64,000 nt of DNA from an uncultured Flavobacteriales bacterium (GTDB lineage Bacteria > Bacteroidota > Bacteroidia > Flavobacteriales_G > Salibacteraceae), in the NCBI GenBank assembly GCA_937121175.1, contig CAKZKD010000018.1:62001-126000 (forward strand). The letters are read 5' to 3'. Both the position numbers and the translations under genes were made by a program. Positions 62,816 through 64,000 of this stretch are shown piece after piece. How positions within the stretch are numbered: the first letter of the stretch is position 1; each line of letters opens with the position of its first letter. The notes below the pieces were generated by a model. That model saw only the letters and a list, made by a program, of their open reading frames with translations, ran no database searches and was not told the DNA's origin.

Positions 62816-62823
62816 TATTTTTG
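62816..62823 (+). promoter_or_regulatory. Promoter-like -7 box before dltD
   Basis: TATTTTTG matches TAnnTTTG, 18 bases before the GTG at 62842. It overlaps the only earlier in-frame start (TTG at 62821), which argues for the GTG. Confidence 0.45.
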
Positions 62824-62841
62824 CAATGTAACAGATTTGAA

Positions 62842-64000
62842 GTGCAAACAAATAAACCATTTGTATCCATAATTCTACCAACAGTTTTAGCCATTGTTAT
62901 TTGTCTTGGGTTAGTTCTAAATTTTGAGAAAACAGCTAATTCAACGAGTAAGGCAACAGAAAAACCGAATAAAACTACCTTAATTTCAGAACATTTAAGT
63001 CCATACATCACAAGTGACAATGATATCAATCTATCCAAAGCACTCTTATCTCCTGATTTTATAACCCTATTTGGTTCGTCCGAACTTTCAACGAAATCTG
63101 AATACAACTCACATAGATTTATTCCAAAATTCACAAATAAGGAATTAGTTGCGTATGGTTCCGGAGGGTTTCAAAGCTTGAATATATTATTGGCACTTAA
63201 AGCCAATAACGAATTTCTTAAGAACTCAAATATTGTCATATTACTCTCACCGGGCTGGTTCGTTGGCAGTGGAGCAGATGGATTAGACCCTGATTACTTG
63301 ATAAAAACTAACACAGAATCAAGTCTCAATAGGTTGCTCCAACTGGCAAAACAGGATAAAGAAAGTACATATTATGTTGCCAAACGATTCTATGAAATGG
63401 CTAGTTCAAACAAAATAAAACCCTCAATTACTATGGAACAAATTATTAATTGTTCCAATAAGTCCAACTTAGAAATGATAAAAGGATTCCCAAATTCATT
63501 GACCCTTTCCGCTAAGCAGAAACTAAAATCTTTTTTTAGAAATAGTTTTTCAGAGAATTCATTAGAATTCACCTCCCACAAGGAGGCCGTAAACGCAATG
63601 CAAAACTTGCCAACTAAAAAAGTAGATTCCTTTAATTATCAAAGTGCAAAAGCAAAGTCTAAAGAACTGCTAGATTCTAGTTGCTCAACTAATAATTGGG
63701 GAATTTTAGATAATTATTATCTAAAATATATTAACGGAAAACACTCGACAATCGATAAAGGGTCAATAGAAAATAATGTTGAATTTGAAGATTACAAACA
63801 ACTACTCGCTTTTATTAATAGGCAAAATATTCCTGCTGTATTTGTAATGCAACCGTTAAATCCATTTTATTATAAAAACTTAAAGGAGCTCACACCTACT
63901 TTAGAAGCTGTTAAGGCGGAAGCGGATAAATATAATTACCCTTTTTTAGACATGACTGTTACCGACTCTACGCGATATGAATTAGGAACACTCCAAGATA
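62842..64000 (+). CDS. dltD: DltD-family protein, 5' part (3' end outside window)
   Basis: The frame runs open to the end of the window for 386 codons. It starts at GTG 62842 (alternative TTG 62821) and has one transmembrane helix (SIILPTVLAIVICLGLVLNF). FGSSELSTKSEYNSH (Gly78-Ser-Ser-Glu81) is the DltD nucleophile region; FQSLNILLALKANNEFL, VILLSPGWFVGSGADGLD, STYYVAKRFYEMAS and PAVFVMQPLNPFYYKNL match the family. In Firmicutes DltD carries D-alanine to teichoic acid on the cell surface. Here a Gram-negative acceptor must be different; any dltABC/MBOAT partner would be downstream or elsewhere. Confidence 0.88.
   Translation, partial: MQTNKPFVSIILPTVLAIVICLGLVLNFEKTANSTSKATEKPNKTTLISEHLSPYITSDNDINLSKALLSPDFITLFGSSELSTKSEYNSHRFIPKFTNKELVAYGSGGFQSLNILLALKANNEFLKNSNIVILLSPGWFVGSGADGLDPDYLIKTNTESSLNRLLQLAKQDKESTYYVAKRFYEMASSNKIKPSITMEQIINCSNKSNLEMIKGFPNSLTLSAKQKLKSFFRNSFSENSLEFTSHKEAVNAMQNLPTKKVDSFNYQSAKAKSKELLDSSCSTNNWGILDNYYLKYINGKHSTIDKGSIENNVEFEDYKQLLAFINRQNIPAVFVMQPLNPFYYKNLKELTPTLEAVKAEADKYNYPFLDMTVTDSTRYELGTLQD

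Noticed and set aside
62793..63134. 113-codon minus-strand frame at the right edge
   Set aside because: It is antisense to the DltD gene, whose motifs are clear.

Overview
The window is an AT-rich chromosomal stretch from a member of the Bacteroidota, most likely a Flavobacteriales-type organism. Several signs agree. Five secreted proteins end in type IX secretion (T9SS) sorting domains (Omp28-like, subtilisin-like, IPT/TIG, Kelch and a 1588-residue fibronectin-type protein). A TonB-dependent receptor is cut by the left edge. Promoter-like TAnnTTTG boxes of the Bacteroidetes type lie in front of many genes, and Shine-Dalgarno sequences are scarce. Many conserved families typical of the phylum are present (DUF3667, DUF2461, DUF493, head-GIN/DUF2807, TRL-like lipoproteins). 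I cannot name the genus. There is no rRNA operon, CRISPR array, insertion sequence or prophage in view; this looks like ordinary core and shell genome.

Layout. 1-10 kb: TonB receptor barrel, pdxH coupled to a family 2 glycosyltransferase, then a minus-strand run of Omp28-like protein, queE, a di-haem peroxidase translationally coupled to a secreted subtilase, a small membrane protein and an M23/LysM peptidoglycan peptidase. 10-21 kb: spondin-domain lipoprotein, GNAT/msrA pair, ung overlapping an orphan ABC ATPase, a head-GIN adhesin-like protein, three tandem TRL-like lipoproteins with their own terminator, a PqqB-like metallo-beta-lactamase lipoprotein, gabT, a DsbA/FrnE-like oxidoreductase, a YiiX-like hydrolase overlapping nrnA, and ndk. 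21-34 kb: a 1102-residue IPT/TIG surface protein, DUF3667 protein, a hydrolase/GNAT/small-membrane-protein operon, a pirin with a twin-arginine-like leader, PBP4 (dacB), DUF493, an M1 peptidase, GNAT and a methyltransferase preceded by a 54-residue membrane protein. 34-49 kb: uvrB, an RluE-like pseudouridine synthase, an FdhF/YdeP oxidoreductase, a Kelch protein, tRNA-Arg(TCT), a potassium channel/cation exchanger operon, a SirB1-like protein, nucleoside phosphorylase, and a GNAT-mltG-phosphohexomutase operon. 49-64 kb: two secreted or envelope proteins (DUF6770-like, M48), a DUF6495/GreA-like/BaiN-type flavoprotein operon, a membrane metallophosphoesterase, the 1588-residue T9SS protein, tRNA-Asp(GTC), mazG and, running off the right edge, a DltD-family gene.

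How the genes fit together. The main themes are cell envelope and surface display (T9SS cargo, M23, PBP4, MltG, DltD, lipoproteins), nucleotide and DNA housekeeping (ung, uvrB, ndk, nrnA, mazG, nucleoside phosphorylase, queE) and redox or repair enzymes (msrA, MauG-like peroxidase, DsbA-like). Genes are packed tightly: at least four junctions use a TAATG stop-start overlap and two convergent pairs share a four-base palindrome as both stop codons. I do not see a clear-cut new multi-gene system. The most unusual items are the three-gene TRL-like lipoprotein cassette, the DltD gene in a Gram-negative context, REP-like intergenic palindromes, a pair of opposed overlapping promoter boxes, and a perfect palindrome abutting tRNA-Asp.
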